Shown in pieces: positions 23,763 through 30,719 of a stretch of 39,016 bases of DNA. A program made the translations under genes and the position numbers. The notes below the pieces were generated by a model, which did no database searches, was not told the DNA's origin, and saw only the letters and a list, made by a program, of their open reading frames with translations. The stretch covers positions 1 to 39,016 of the forward strand of contig CAYWXK010000036.1 of NCBI GenBank assembly GCA_964462515.1, given 5' to 3'. The stretch is from CAYWXK01 sp964462515. GTDB taxonomy: Bacteria; Planctomycetota; Phycisphaerae; Sedimentisphaerales; Anaerobacaceae. Position 1 is the first letter of the stretch; each line of letters starts with the position of its first letter.

Positions 23763-23912
23763 TAAAACCCTTCATTTTTGCTTGCCAAGTAAAAATTTTG
23801 GCCTTTGCTATCCGCCTATGAGGATGGCTTCGATAGCTGTCTAACCCGCCCAAAAACACTGTTTATGTCCAAAACCGACTCAAAAATGAGTTATCGCAAA
23901 GGCCGTTGCCTG

Positions 23913-23941
23913 TTGACACACCTCGCCTGGCATAATACAAT
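23913..23941 (+). promoter_or_regulatory. Sigma-70-like promoter of the prepilin gene
   Basis: Consensus TTGACA (23913-23918), a 17-base spacer and TACAAT (23936-23941). The start point near 23948 would leave a leader of about 168 bases before ATG 24117. Confidence 0.6.
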
Positions 23942-24116
23942 AGAAGCAAACCTAAAAAACACCAAAGTTCGTAAAATTTAAGGGAACAGAAATCTGATTT
24001 TATGTATCTTATTGGTTGGACAGCAAAATTTCGCAAATAAAACTAATAACGCCCTGAAATGAATTCGCTCCTCCTGGACAAGCTTTTGGGCATTTAATTT
24101 GAAAGGAGCCAAACCA

Positions 24117-24917
24117 ATGAAAAAAACAGCCTTCACATTAATTGAGCTATTGGTCGTCATCGCAATCATCGCCATCTTAATGTCAATCCTGATGCCGGCG
24201 CTGCGGCTGGCCAGAGACCAGGCCAATGCTATTATTTGCTTAAGCAACTTAAGGGCCTTGACAATGTCATGGTTGTTGTACAAGGATGACTATGACGGAA
24301 AATTGGTCGGAGGGTTTCCCAGCCGAGACCCGAAAGTATCGAATGATGCCTGGATGAAACCGCCGACAGGCAGCAACCCCGACCCTATTGAGCAGCAGTT
24401 AGAGGGTATAAGATTAGGGAAGCTGTTTCTTTATAACAAGAACGTCCGATTGTATCGTTGTCCTGGTGACCGGCGGAAACAACAGCCAGGCCAGGAAGCA
24501 TACGGCAGTTATTCGATAGCCGGCGGACTGAATGGCGAGGAACTGGAATGGACCAATGGCACAGAGAACATAACGCTTTACACCGAAATACAATATGCCG
24601 CCACTAAATTTGTCTTTGTTGAGGAATGTGACCCGAGAGGATGGAATATGGGCTCCTGGGTCGTCGGCCATGGTGGAAACAACTGGATTGACCCCGTGGC
24701 AATCTGGCATAATAAGAGAAGTTGTCTGGGCTGGGCCGATGGCCACGCCGATAAACACAGATGGCTGAATAAAAGCACTATGGACAGAGCCCAGCAAGCC
24801 GCCGAGGGCAACCAAGACGTGTTTGGTAAGAGTCCGTATCCAGGCGAAAGCGGCGAAGACCTCAAGTTTATGCAGAAGGGTTACCAGTTAAAAGGCAAAA
24901 CCGCCCTCCAGCCATAG
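24117..24917 (+). CDS. Type II secretion/type IV-like prepilin with H-x9-DG tail motif
   Basis: The 266-residue protein starts MKKTAFTLIELLVVIAII, a class III signal: short basic leader, cleavage before Phe, Glu5 of the mature form, and one hydrophobic helix (7-29). The C-terminal HNKRSCLGWADGH contains the H-x9-DG motif common in large planctomycete pseudopilin families. There are two Cys pairs (CLSNL, CPGD...). Start ATG 24117 is chosen because AAAGGAG lies eight bases upstream; the TTG 18 bases earlier is inside that context. No secretion or prepilin-peptidase genes are nearby, so it relies on machinery encoded elsewhere. Such genes are numerous in these genomes and the exact role is unknown. 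Confidence 0.9.
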   Translation: MKKTAFTLIELLVVIAIIAILMSILMPALRLARDQANAIICLSNLRALTMSWLLYKDDYDGKLVGGFPSRDPKVSNDAWMKPPTGSNPDPIEQQLEGIRLGKLFLYNKNVRLYRCPGDRRKQQPGQEAYGSYSIAGGLNGEELEWTNGTENITLYTEIQYAATKFVFVEECDPRGWNMGSWVVGHGGNNWIDPVAIWHNKRSCLGWADGHADKHRWLNKSTMDRAQQAAEGNQDVFGKSPYPGESGEDLKFMQKGYQLKGKTALQP

Positions 24918-25004
24918 AGATAGCTCCCTACAGAGACTTAAGGATTAAACTTTCTGCTCTCTGCTCTTTGGTCTTGCAAAAAGCCCTGTCACCTTAGACT
25001 AAAA

Positions 25005-25583
25005 ATGTTCAACTTTTTTGAACAGCCCTGGACACTTCTGGCCGCAGCAGTCCTCACTGTATTTGGAATGCTGACCTTCAGAAGTGTATGTCCTGAAAAA
25101 CGCCGCTGGTGGCAATTGCTGATACCAGTCTTTGTTGCCATAGCCGGCTTCGGCCTGGATTTCCTCGTCAAAACCGACTTAGAGAAAATCAACTCTCTTC
25201 TTATCACCGGCATAAAAGCCGTTGAAAATGAAGACTGCAGCACCATTGAAGCCATCATCGCCGACAATTACCGCGATTCACACCACAATACAAAAAAAGA
25301 TTTATTGGCCCACTGCAAAACAGAATTTGCCACGAATCTGGTCGCCAAAGCCAAGAAGACGGCCAGCCTCGTAGAATCATCCCCCCCAACTGCAAACGTA
25401 GCTCTCTTTGTGCTGATAACATTTGAAAAAAACAGCCGCATTGTCCAGGAACTTTACAAATCCTCCATCCTCGTCAAGGCAAAACTCTACCTGCAAAAAC
25501 AGCCCGATAAAAGCTGGCTCATTGCCCGTATCGAAGTGCTCGAAATCGACAAACAAAGAGTCGATTGGCAGCAAATCAGATAA
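25005..25583 (+). CDS. Small membrane protein with NTF2-like domain, function unknown
   Basis: The 192-residue protein has two N-terminal hydrophobic segments (about 9-25 and 36-54: LLAAAVLTVFGML and LLIPVFVAIAGFGLDFLV), then a soluble region from about 57. That region has helices (LLITGIKAVENEDCSTIEAIIADNYRD) and strands ending KSWLIARIEVLEI. The pattern resembles SnoaL/NTF2-like domains attached to a membrane anchor. I cannot assign a function. No clear Shine-Dalgarno sequence precedes the ATG. It follows the prepilin gene by 87 bases on the same strand, so co-transcription is possible. Confidence 0.68.
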   Translation: MFNFFEQPWTLLAAAVLTVFGMLTFRSVCPEKRRWWQLLIPVFVAIAGFGLDFLVKTDLEKINSLLITGIKAVENEDCSTIEAIIADNYRDSHHNTKKDLLAHCKTEFATNLVAKAKKTASLVESSPPTANVALFVLITFEKNSRIVQELYKSSILVKAKLYLQKQPDKSWLIARIEVLEIDKQRVDWQQIR

Positions 25584-25656
25584 TTCCCCCAAAACTATCT
25601 CTCCCAATGTCGCCTGTCCGCGGCACCTCCAACCTATTCGGCCTTTTCACTAAATT

Positions 25657-26109
25657 TTATCTCCTCGCAGGCGGCAGGCGCCTGACAATCGGCTGCGATT
25701 TGCTGTCCCTGTTATGGTTCTGCTCTAAAATCCGCATCGCTTTTCTCACGTCGGCTACCTTCAAAATCCCTGTCGTCCTTCCGCCTTTTGCCCCCGCAGT
25801 GCAGTATGCGTAAGAGATGTTTATATGCTCTTTAGCCAGTTTTTCTGTCACGCCCGCCAGCGCCCCTGGTTTATTGGTCAGGTTCACACAAAGAACCTCC
25901 GTCTCATTATGAGGCGCATTCAACTTTGCCAGAACCTCTCTTGTCTTTTCCGGCTCAGCAAGAACAATCCGCAAGACCCCATGCTCCACAGAGTCCATCA
26001 CTGTCATCGCTACAATATTTATCTTGGCACGTGCAAACTCCCCCAACAACTGAGCCAGCACACCCGGTTTGTTGACCATAAAAATCGAAAATTGTGTCGC
26101 AATTTCCAT
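25657..26109 (-). CDS. Tandem ACT-domain protein
   Basis: The 150-residue protein consists of two ACT domains (about 4-68 and 70-135). Each opens with the glycine/proline turn NKPGVLAQLLGEFARAKINI or NKPGALAGVTEKLAKEHINI, typical of amino-acid-binding regulatory domains. A basic tail follows (RRLPPARR). There is no catalytic domain, so a role in sensing amino acids, perhaps branched-chain types, is likely; the target is unknown. It lies 29 bases downstream of the STAS gene on the same strand and probably shares its transcript. Confidence 0.88.
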   Translation of the reverse strand: MEIATQFSIFMVNKPGVLAQLLGEFARAKINIVAMTVMDSVEHGVLRIVLAEPEKTREVLAKLNAPHNETEVLCVNLTNKPGALAGVTEKLAKEHINISYAYCTAGAKGGRTTGILKVADVRKAMRILEQNHNRDSKSQPIVRRLPPARR

Positions 26110-26138
26110 AACAATCTACCCCTCAAATCAAAAATATC

Positions 26139-26501
26139 TTAATCAACGCTCACTACTTTGACCGCACTTTCCCTATCCGGGAAAAATCTAAAAATCTTAT
26201 CAAGATTGGTTATCTTAAAAACCCTGTGCAACTGCGGATTTATTGCACTTATCACAACCTCGCTATTATACGTCTGAAGTTTTGCCCGAATTTCCAGAAG
26301 CAGCCCCAGCACTTGCGATGAAAAAAACTTAACACCTGCAAAATCAAATATTACCTTCATCGGCTGATTCTGGTCTATAAATGCCTTTATCTGCCTGGAT
26401 GCAGAGGCTATTGCCTCAACATCATTAATGGATGGCGTCTTAAATGCCACTATCACAAACGCCCCTTCTTTCGTTATTTCCAGGCTAACCTTGCCGTCCA
26501 T
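26139..26501 (-). CDS. STAS-domain protein, second copy
   Basis: The 120-residue STAS domain includes VIFDFAGVKFFSSQVLGLLLEIRAKL, where the Ser pair in FFSSQ matches the SpoIIAA-type phosphorylation loop, and AINPQLHRVFKITNLDKIFRFF, the usual C-terminal helix region. It is distinct from the STAS protein at 14078. Family proteins act as anti-anti-sigma factors or signalling switches. No kinase or phosphatase partner is adjacent; the ACT gene lies 29 bases downstream. Confidence 0.85.
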   Translation of the reverse strand: MDGKVSLEITKEGAFVIVAFKTPSINDVEAIASASRQIKAFIDQNQPMKVIFDFAGVKFFSSQVLGLLLEIRAKLQTYNSEVVISAINPQLHRVFKITNLDKIFRFFPDRESAVKVVSVD

Positions 26502-26561
26502 AACCTACTGACGCTCCTTCGCAACGACCATTTTCAAGCCCATTGTAAATTTAATAGCTTA

Positions 26562-26584
26562 CCCCCGAATGTTTCTGTCGGGGG
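26562..26584. repeat. 23-bp palindromic element, copy 1 (intergenic)
   Basis: Stem CCCCCGA/TCGGGGG with loop ATGTTTCTG. It lies between the STAS gene and the ATPase gene. Copies 2 (27804) and 3 (32030) share the loop exactly. Confidence 0.85.
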
Positions 26585-26657
26585 CGACCCGCCCATCATT
26601 TTGGCACATTTTCACATTTTTTTCAACATTCTTTTATATTTTCTGTGTAATCTGTGG

Positions 26658-27791
26658 TTAAAGACATTTCCAGCACGCAACAAAATGCCCCTCTGCCTTC
26701 TCCTCCAACATCGGCGCCTGTTTAAGGCACTCCCCCGCAGCCAAACTACATCGCGGACTGAATCCACAGCCCCGCACCAATTGTCCATAACATATAAACT
26801 CCTGGCCGGAGTTTAGGGCACAGACTACCTTGACCGGACAATCCCTCGACTCCGCTTGGGATGGTGAGCCTGTCGAACCATTGGTGGGGGGTATCGCCGA
26901 CATAAGTGCCCGCGTGTATGGATGTAAAGGATTTCGGTATAGCTCCGCCTTTTCCGCACGCTCTACTATCTTGCCCATATACATAACTGCCACAACATCA
27001 CAGAAAAACTCCACAACAACCAAATCGTGCGCAATAAACAAATACGTAAGCCCAAACTCCTCCTGCAAATCCTTCAGCAAATTCAAAATCTGCGCCTGAA
27101 TTGAAACATCAAGAGAGCTGACCGGCTCATCGCAAATAACAAGTTTCGGCCTCATCACCAAAGCCCTGGCAATTCCGACTCGCTGCCGCTGGCCGCCCGA
27201 AAACTCGTGCGGATACCGCTTTATATGCTCACCTGACAATCCTACTTTCAATAGCAACTCCGCCACCCGCCCCTTCTCATCATCGCTCTTACATCCTTGA
27301 ACCTTCAATGGTTCACCAACTATATCACCGACGGTCATCCGCGGATTTAACGAGCTATAGGGGTCCTGAAAAATAAGCCCAATCTGACTACGAATCTGCT
27401 GCAATTCATTCCTGTCGGCAGATAAAACATCCGCTGGTTCGACTTTGCTCACCATCCTGAGCTTGTCGAAGGACTGCCCAATGGTTCGACTTTGCTCACC
27501 ATCCTGAGCTTGTCGAAGGAAAATCACCCTGCCCGATACGACCGGCACCAGCCGAACTATACTCCTGGCAATTGTCGTCTTGCCGCACCCGCTCTCGCCC
27601 ACCAATCCCAGCGTCTGGCCCGCTCGAATCCCAAAGCTGACCCCATCAACCGCCTTGACATAACCGATGGTTCGACTTTGCTCACCATCCTGAGCTTGTC
27701 GAAGGACCGTTCGCCGCCACAGACCTTTCCTGACAGGGAAATACGTCTTTAGCCCTTCAACCTCAAGCAAATTTTTACCACAGTTTTGCAT
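26658..27791 (-). CDS. Oligopeptide/dipeptide ABC transporter ATPase, OppF/DppF type
   Basis: The 377-residue ATPase has Walker A GESGCGKTT (about residue 63), Q-loop FQDPYSSLNP, signature FSGGQRQR, Walker B LVICDEPVSSLD and a switch His in FIAHDL. The C-terminal CGFSPRC motif is typical of OppD/F proteins. It is longer than usual because the DNA carries four copies of a 38-bp element. Copies at 27669, 27483 and 27436 encode LRQAQDGEQSRTIG (twice) and FDKLRMVSKVEP, the same DNA in different frames. A variant at 26847 encodes NGSTGSPSQAES. The inserts precede Walker A and sit between Walker A and the Q-loop, on the surface by comparison with homologues. Nine bases separate its start from the stop of the partner ATPase. 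It is the last gene of the operon. Confidence 0.93.
   Translation of the reverse strand: MQNCGKNLLEVEGLKTYFPVRKGLWRRTVLRQAQDGEQSRTIGYVKAVDGVSFGIRAGQTLGLVGESGCGKTTIARSIVRLVPVVSGRVIFLRQAQDGEQSRTIGQSFDKLRMVSKVEPADVLSADRNELQQIRSQIGLIFQDPYSSLNPRMTVGDIVGEPLKVQGCKSDDEKGRVAELLLKVGLSGEHIKRYPHEFSGGQRQRVGIARALVMRPKLVICDEPVSSLDVSIQAQILNLLKDLQEEFGLTYLFIAHDLVVVEFFCDVVAVMYMGKIVERAEKAELYRNPLHPYTRALMSAIPPTNGSTGSPSQAESRDCPVKVVCALNSGQEFICYGQLVRGCGFSPRCSLAAGECLKQAPMLEEKAEGHFVACWKCL
26847..26881. repeat. Variant of the 38-bp element, inverted, in the ATPase gene
   Basis: CGACTCCGCTTGGGATGGTG followed by AGCCTGTCGAACC is a diverged reverse-orientation relative of the elements at 27436, 27483 and 27669: the ends TCGA.../...TCGAA and the CTCACCATCC core are retained. 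Confidence 0.55.
27436..27473. repeat. 38-bp palindromic element, copy 1
   Basis: It opens GGTTCGACTTTGCTCACC and closes TGAGCTTGTCGAAGGA. TTCGAC pairs with GTCGAA and GCTCA with TGAGC. It is read in the FDKLRMVSKVEP frame by the ATPase gene. Confidence 0.9.
27483..27520. repeat. 38-bp palindromic element, copy 2
   Basis: It is identical over 38 bases to copy 1, from which it is separated by nine bases (47-base period). It is read in a different frame (LRQAQDGEQSRT). Confidence 0.9.
27669..27706. repeat. 38-bp palindromic element, copy 3
   Basis: It is identical over 38 bases to copies 1 and 2 and lies 149 bases beyond copy 2, upstream of the Walker A codons. It is read in the LRQAQDGEQSRT frame. 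Confidence 0.9.
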
Positions 27792-27799
27792 TTTAAATT

Positions 27800-28828
27800 T
27801 TACCCCCCGAATGTTTCTGTCGGTGGTTCGTCGTATCCTGCTGCATACCAGCAGGCAACGTACCGACCCGACCGAACTTCCCGCAGCTTCGGCTCAGAAG
27901 TTTGACACCTCTTATCCTTATAACCTATTGGACAGCGAGGATGAAATTTGCATCCGGCAGGAAAATGCAATGGCTCAGGAACAACACCTGGTATCGCCCG
28001 TAACCGCTTGCCGGAAAAACCCAACGGCGGTAAAGATTCCAGAAGCCCACGCGTGTACGGATGCAACGGCTCTATAAAAAGTCTTCGCCTGTCAGCCACC
28101 TCCACTATTCGCGAGGCATACATCACTGCGACATCATCGGCTCTTTGGGCAACGATGCCCAGATTGTGTGTTATCAGCAAAATGCCCATTTCATCCTGCC
28201 GCTGCAACTGGTCTAACAAATCCAGTATCTGCGCCTGAATCGTTACGTCAAGTGCGGTTGTTGGCTCATCCGCTATCAGTAATGCCGGTTTACAACTGAC
28301 CGCCATTGCTATCATAACCCGCTGCCTCATCCCGCCGGACATCTGATGTGGATATTCCCTCACCCGTTGCTCCGCGTCTGCAATACCCACCCTTCGCAGC
28401 ACCTCTACCGTTTCAGCCCATGCTTTCTTGCTGCTCTTTTTCTGATGTAGCTTAATAGCCTCTGCAATCTGGTTCCCAACCGTCCAAACCGGATTAAGGC
28501 TCGTCATCGGCTCCTGAAAAATCATCGCAATCCGATTTCCGCGCACCTGCCGCATCTGTCTTTCGCCCAGCGTCAGTAAATTCCGACCCTCAAAAACAAT
28601 CTCGCCCCCAACAATCCTGCCCTGCATCTTCGGCACCAAACGCATAATGGATAGTGCTGTCACGCTCTTACCACACCCGCTCTCCCCAACAAGTGCGAAT
28701 GTCCGTCCTCTCTTTATTGAAAAACCAACCTCCTGCACCGCCCTTACGACGCCTTCGCCGGTTAAAAAATGCGTCGTAAGTCCCCGAACCCTTAGCAATA
28801 TCCCATTATTATCCATATTATTACACAT
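27800..28828 (-). CDS. Oligopeptide/dipeptide ABC transporter ATPase, OppD/DppD type
   Basis: The 342-residue ATPase has Walker A GESGCGKSVTAL, Q-loop FQEPMTSLNP, signature MSGGMRQRV, Walker B LLIADEPTTALD, switch His in LITHNL, and the C-terminal HFPAGCKFHPRCP substrate-class motif. With the OppF-like protein it would form the heterodimeric motor at the inner membrane. The last residues (PPTETFGG) and the first base of the stop are supplied by copy 2 of the 23-bp element. Two starts are possible: ATG 28828 (AGGA only three bases upstream) or ATG 28816 (about 15 bases from AGGA); the first is kept. It lies 33 bases after the permease gene. Confidence 0.94.
   Translation of the reverse strand: MCNNMDNNGILLRVRGLTTHFLTGEGVVRAVQEVGFSIKRGRTFALVGESGCGKSVTALSIMRLVPKMQGRIVGGEIVFEGRNLLTLGERQMRQVRGNRIAMIFQEPMTSLNPVWTVGNQIAEAIKLHQKKSSKKAWAETVEVLRRVGIADAEQRVREYPHQMSGGMRQRVMIAMAVSCKPALLIADEPTTALDVTIQAQILDLLDQLQRQDEMGILLITHNLGIVAQRADDVAVMYASRIVEVADRRRLFIEPLHPYTRGLLESLPPLGFSGKRLRAIPGVVPEPLHFPAGCKFHPRCPIGYKDKRCQTSEPKLREVRSGRYVACWYAAGYDEPPTETFGG
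27804..27826. repeat. 23-bp palindromic element, copy 2 (forms a C-terminus)
   Basis: CCCCCGA, loop ATGTTTCTG, then TCGGTGG with one mismatch in the second arm. On the minus strand it encodes the final residues PPTETFGG of the OppD-like ATPase and adjoins the TAA stop. Confidence 0.8.
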
Positions 28829-28861
28829 CTGTCCTGCCGTTCACAAGCGACGAACCACGCC

Positions 28862-29773
28862 CTAAAGAACTCTCAACTTTGGGTCCAATGAATCCCGCAG
28901 CGCATCGCCAAAGATATTTAGCGCCAGCGAAATAACAAATATCGCCGCCGTCGCCGCTGCCATTTGCCACCACACTCCCCGCGAAAGCTCAATTCTGGCA
29001 TCATTTATCATTGCCCCCCAGCTTGGCCGGTCTGTCTCACCAAGTCCTAAAAAACTCAAAATAACCTCCGCGTGGATAAATGACACAAATCGCAGCGAAA
29101 AATCAATAATTACAAGATGAATCACGTTCGGCAGAATGTGCCTGAAAATTATCCGCCGCCTGCTGCATCCGTAGCTTATCGCCGCCAGAATATAATCTCT
29201 ATCCTTGTGCTTGATGACCTCTCCGCGAATCAGCCGACAAATTCCAACCCAGCTCGTAAGCCCTATTGCTAAATATACCGCCGTAATTCCCGTCAGCTTA
29301 TGTCCAAAAATAGTCCTCTCTCGCAGCACAACCGCAAACGCAAGTATCAAAAGAATATATGGCACCGAGCTTAAAGTCGAATAAATCCACACGATTATCT
29401 CATCAACAAAACCGCGAAAATATCCTCCAATCGCCCCCACAGGCACCCCTATCGCAATGCTGATGAGCGAAGCGCATAAAGCAGCCGTTATCGATATCTT
29501 CGCCCCATAAAGTGTCTTTCTCAAAACAGACTGACCAAAGATGTCTGTCCCCAGGATATTTTCCCGGCTCGGCGGCGCATAAGATTCGCCCACCTGTTCT
29601 CGCCATAGAGTCGGCCCAATCTTCAAGTCAAAAAACTCCGCTACATAAATAAAGCCCGCAAGCACAAAATACGCCGCTATCACCACAAAACACACCGCCG
29701 CCGGTTTCCGCCTCAAAATCCTTTTCAAGCCATCCTTCAACAAACTCTTATTTTGCCGCAGCTCTATTTTCAT
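28862..29773 (-). CDS. Oligopeptide/dipeptide ABC transporter permease, OppC/DppC type
   Basis: The 303-residue inner-membrane protein has one N-terminal hydrophobic segment (AAVCFVVIAAYFVLAGFIYVA), a periplasmic loop and five further segments. The cytoplasmic EAA-type loop is ISYGCSRRRIIFRHILPN. The motif PPSRENILGTDIFGQSVL is characteristic of the C-type permease. The frame extends to 29809, but ATG 29773 is preferred: it lies seven bases after the stop of the partner permease and the product then begins MKIELRQNK. It pairs with the permease encoded just upstream. Confidence 0.92.
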   Translation of the reverse strand: MKIELRQNKSLLKDGLKRILRRKPAAVCFVVIAAYFVLAGFIYVAEFFDLKIGPTLWREQVGESYAPPSRENILGTDIFGQSVLRKTLYGAKISITAALCASLISIAIGVPVGAIGGYFRGFVDEIIVWIYSTLSSVPYILLILAFAVVLRERTIFGHKLTGITAVYLAIGLTSWVGICRLIRGEVIKHKDRDYILAAISYGCSRRRIIFRHILPNVIHLVIIDFSLRFVSFIHAEVILSFLGLGETDRPSWGAMINDARIELSRGVWWQMAAATAAIFVISLALNIFGDALRDSLDPKLRVL

Positions 29774-29780
29774 TGACTGT

Positions 29781-30719
29781 TCACTCAAGCCGAATCCTCG
29801 GGTCAACAAGTAAATAGCAAATGTCCATTACAAGATTAAATACCACAAAAAGTATTGCACTTATGTTCGTCATCGCGCTAATCACAAAATAGTCCCGCGC
29901 ACCAATCGCCTCAACCATAAGATACCCCAGCCCCGGAATGCCAAAAAACCTCTCTAATAATAGCGACCCCAAAAACAAAAACGGAATCGCACCAACCACT
30001 CGCGTAATAATGGGCACCATCGCATTCTTCAAAACGTGCTTAAACAAAACACGGCGTCTCGAAAGCCCCTTCGCAAAAGCCGTCCGCACATAGTCGCTTC
30101 CCATCTCATCCAGCATCACCGTCCGATAGAACCGCACATTTCCTCCTAATCCCGCTGCTATACCGATTAGCACAGGCAAAGCGACATTGCCGGCCATACT
30201 CAAATCCGGCGAAAAAAATACAGGAAAAAGCCCCCACTTATACGCAAGAAAATACTGCCCAGAAAGAATAAAACTCAAGTAAGGAATGCTCATTCCCACA
30301 ACACAAATAACAACTGCTGCAATGTCCCACACAGTGCCCCGAACAAACGCAATAACAAGCGACAAACTAACTGAAATTATCACCACCCCCAAAAAAATCG
30401 GCACCGTCAATGCCAGAGATGGCCACAACCCTCTTTTGATTTTATCTATAACCAGCTCCCCGTCGCGAGCCCTGCCGAAATTAAACGTCAAAGCATTCTT
30501 GAAATGGTTGACAAATTGACTGTCCCGGGAAAGAAATAGCGGCTTATTTAACCCATACTCCGCCCGAATCTCCTCGATTGTCTGCTGCGTCGCACCTCTA
30601 CCGGCAATCTCAACCGACACATCACCACCCACCACAACAAACAACGTAAAAGTCAATAGCAGCACCCCCGATACAATCGGTATCGCATATAAAATCCGCC
30701 TTATTATATATGTGGTCAT
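29781..30719 (-). CDS. Oligopeptide/dipeptide ABC transporter permease, OppB/DppB type
   Basis: The 312-residue protein has six hydrophobic segments, the typical N-terminus TYIIRRILYAIPIVSGVLLL, and the EAA loop region YVRTAFAKGLSRRRVLFKHVLKNA. The LFFGIPGLGYL-like stretch (ERFFGIPGLGYLMVEA) is diagnostic of the B-type permease. Its ATG overlaps the stop of the binding protein gene by four bases (ATGA), so translation is coupled. It forms the membrane channel with the C-type permease encoded next. Confidence 0.93.
   Translation of the reverse strand: MTTYIIRRILYAIPIVSGVLLLTFTLFVVVGGDVSVEIAGRGATQQTIEEIRAEYGLNKPLFLSRDSQFVNHFKNALTFNFGRARDGELVIDKIKRGLWPSLALTVPIFLGVVIISVSLSLVIAFVRGTVWDIAAVVICVVGMSIPYLSFILSGQYFLAYKWGLFPVFFSPDLSMAGNVALPVLIGIAAGLGGNVRFYRTVMLDEMGSDYVRTAFAKGLSRRRVLFKHVLKNAMVPIITRVVGAIPFLFLGSLLLERFFGIPGLGYLMVEAIGARDYFVISAMTNISAILFVVFNLVMDICYLLVDPRIRLE

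Larger units (their letters stand above)
23346..24116. other. Gene-free region before the prepilin gene
   Basis: About 770 bases hold no credible gene; a 78-codon open frame at 23585-23821 has no homology I recognise and no ribosome-binding site. The region contains a large inverted repeat (23425-23523), a small hairpin (23743-23762), a good promoter (23913-23941), and a leader of about 165 bases with AAAGGAG at 24102-24108. Confidence 0.6.

Noticed and set aside
23585..23821. 78-codon open frame in the gene-free stretch
   Set aside because: No ribosome-binding site, no domain, unusual composition, and it spans a palindromic element.
27436..27520. CRISPR-like array from repeated 38-mers
   Set aside because: Only two copies are adjacent with a nine-base spacer; the third is 149 bases away. 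No cas genes, and the copies lie inside a coding region.
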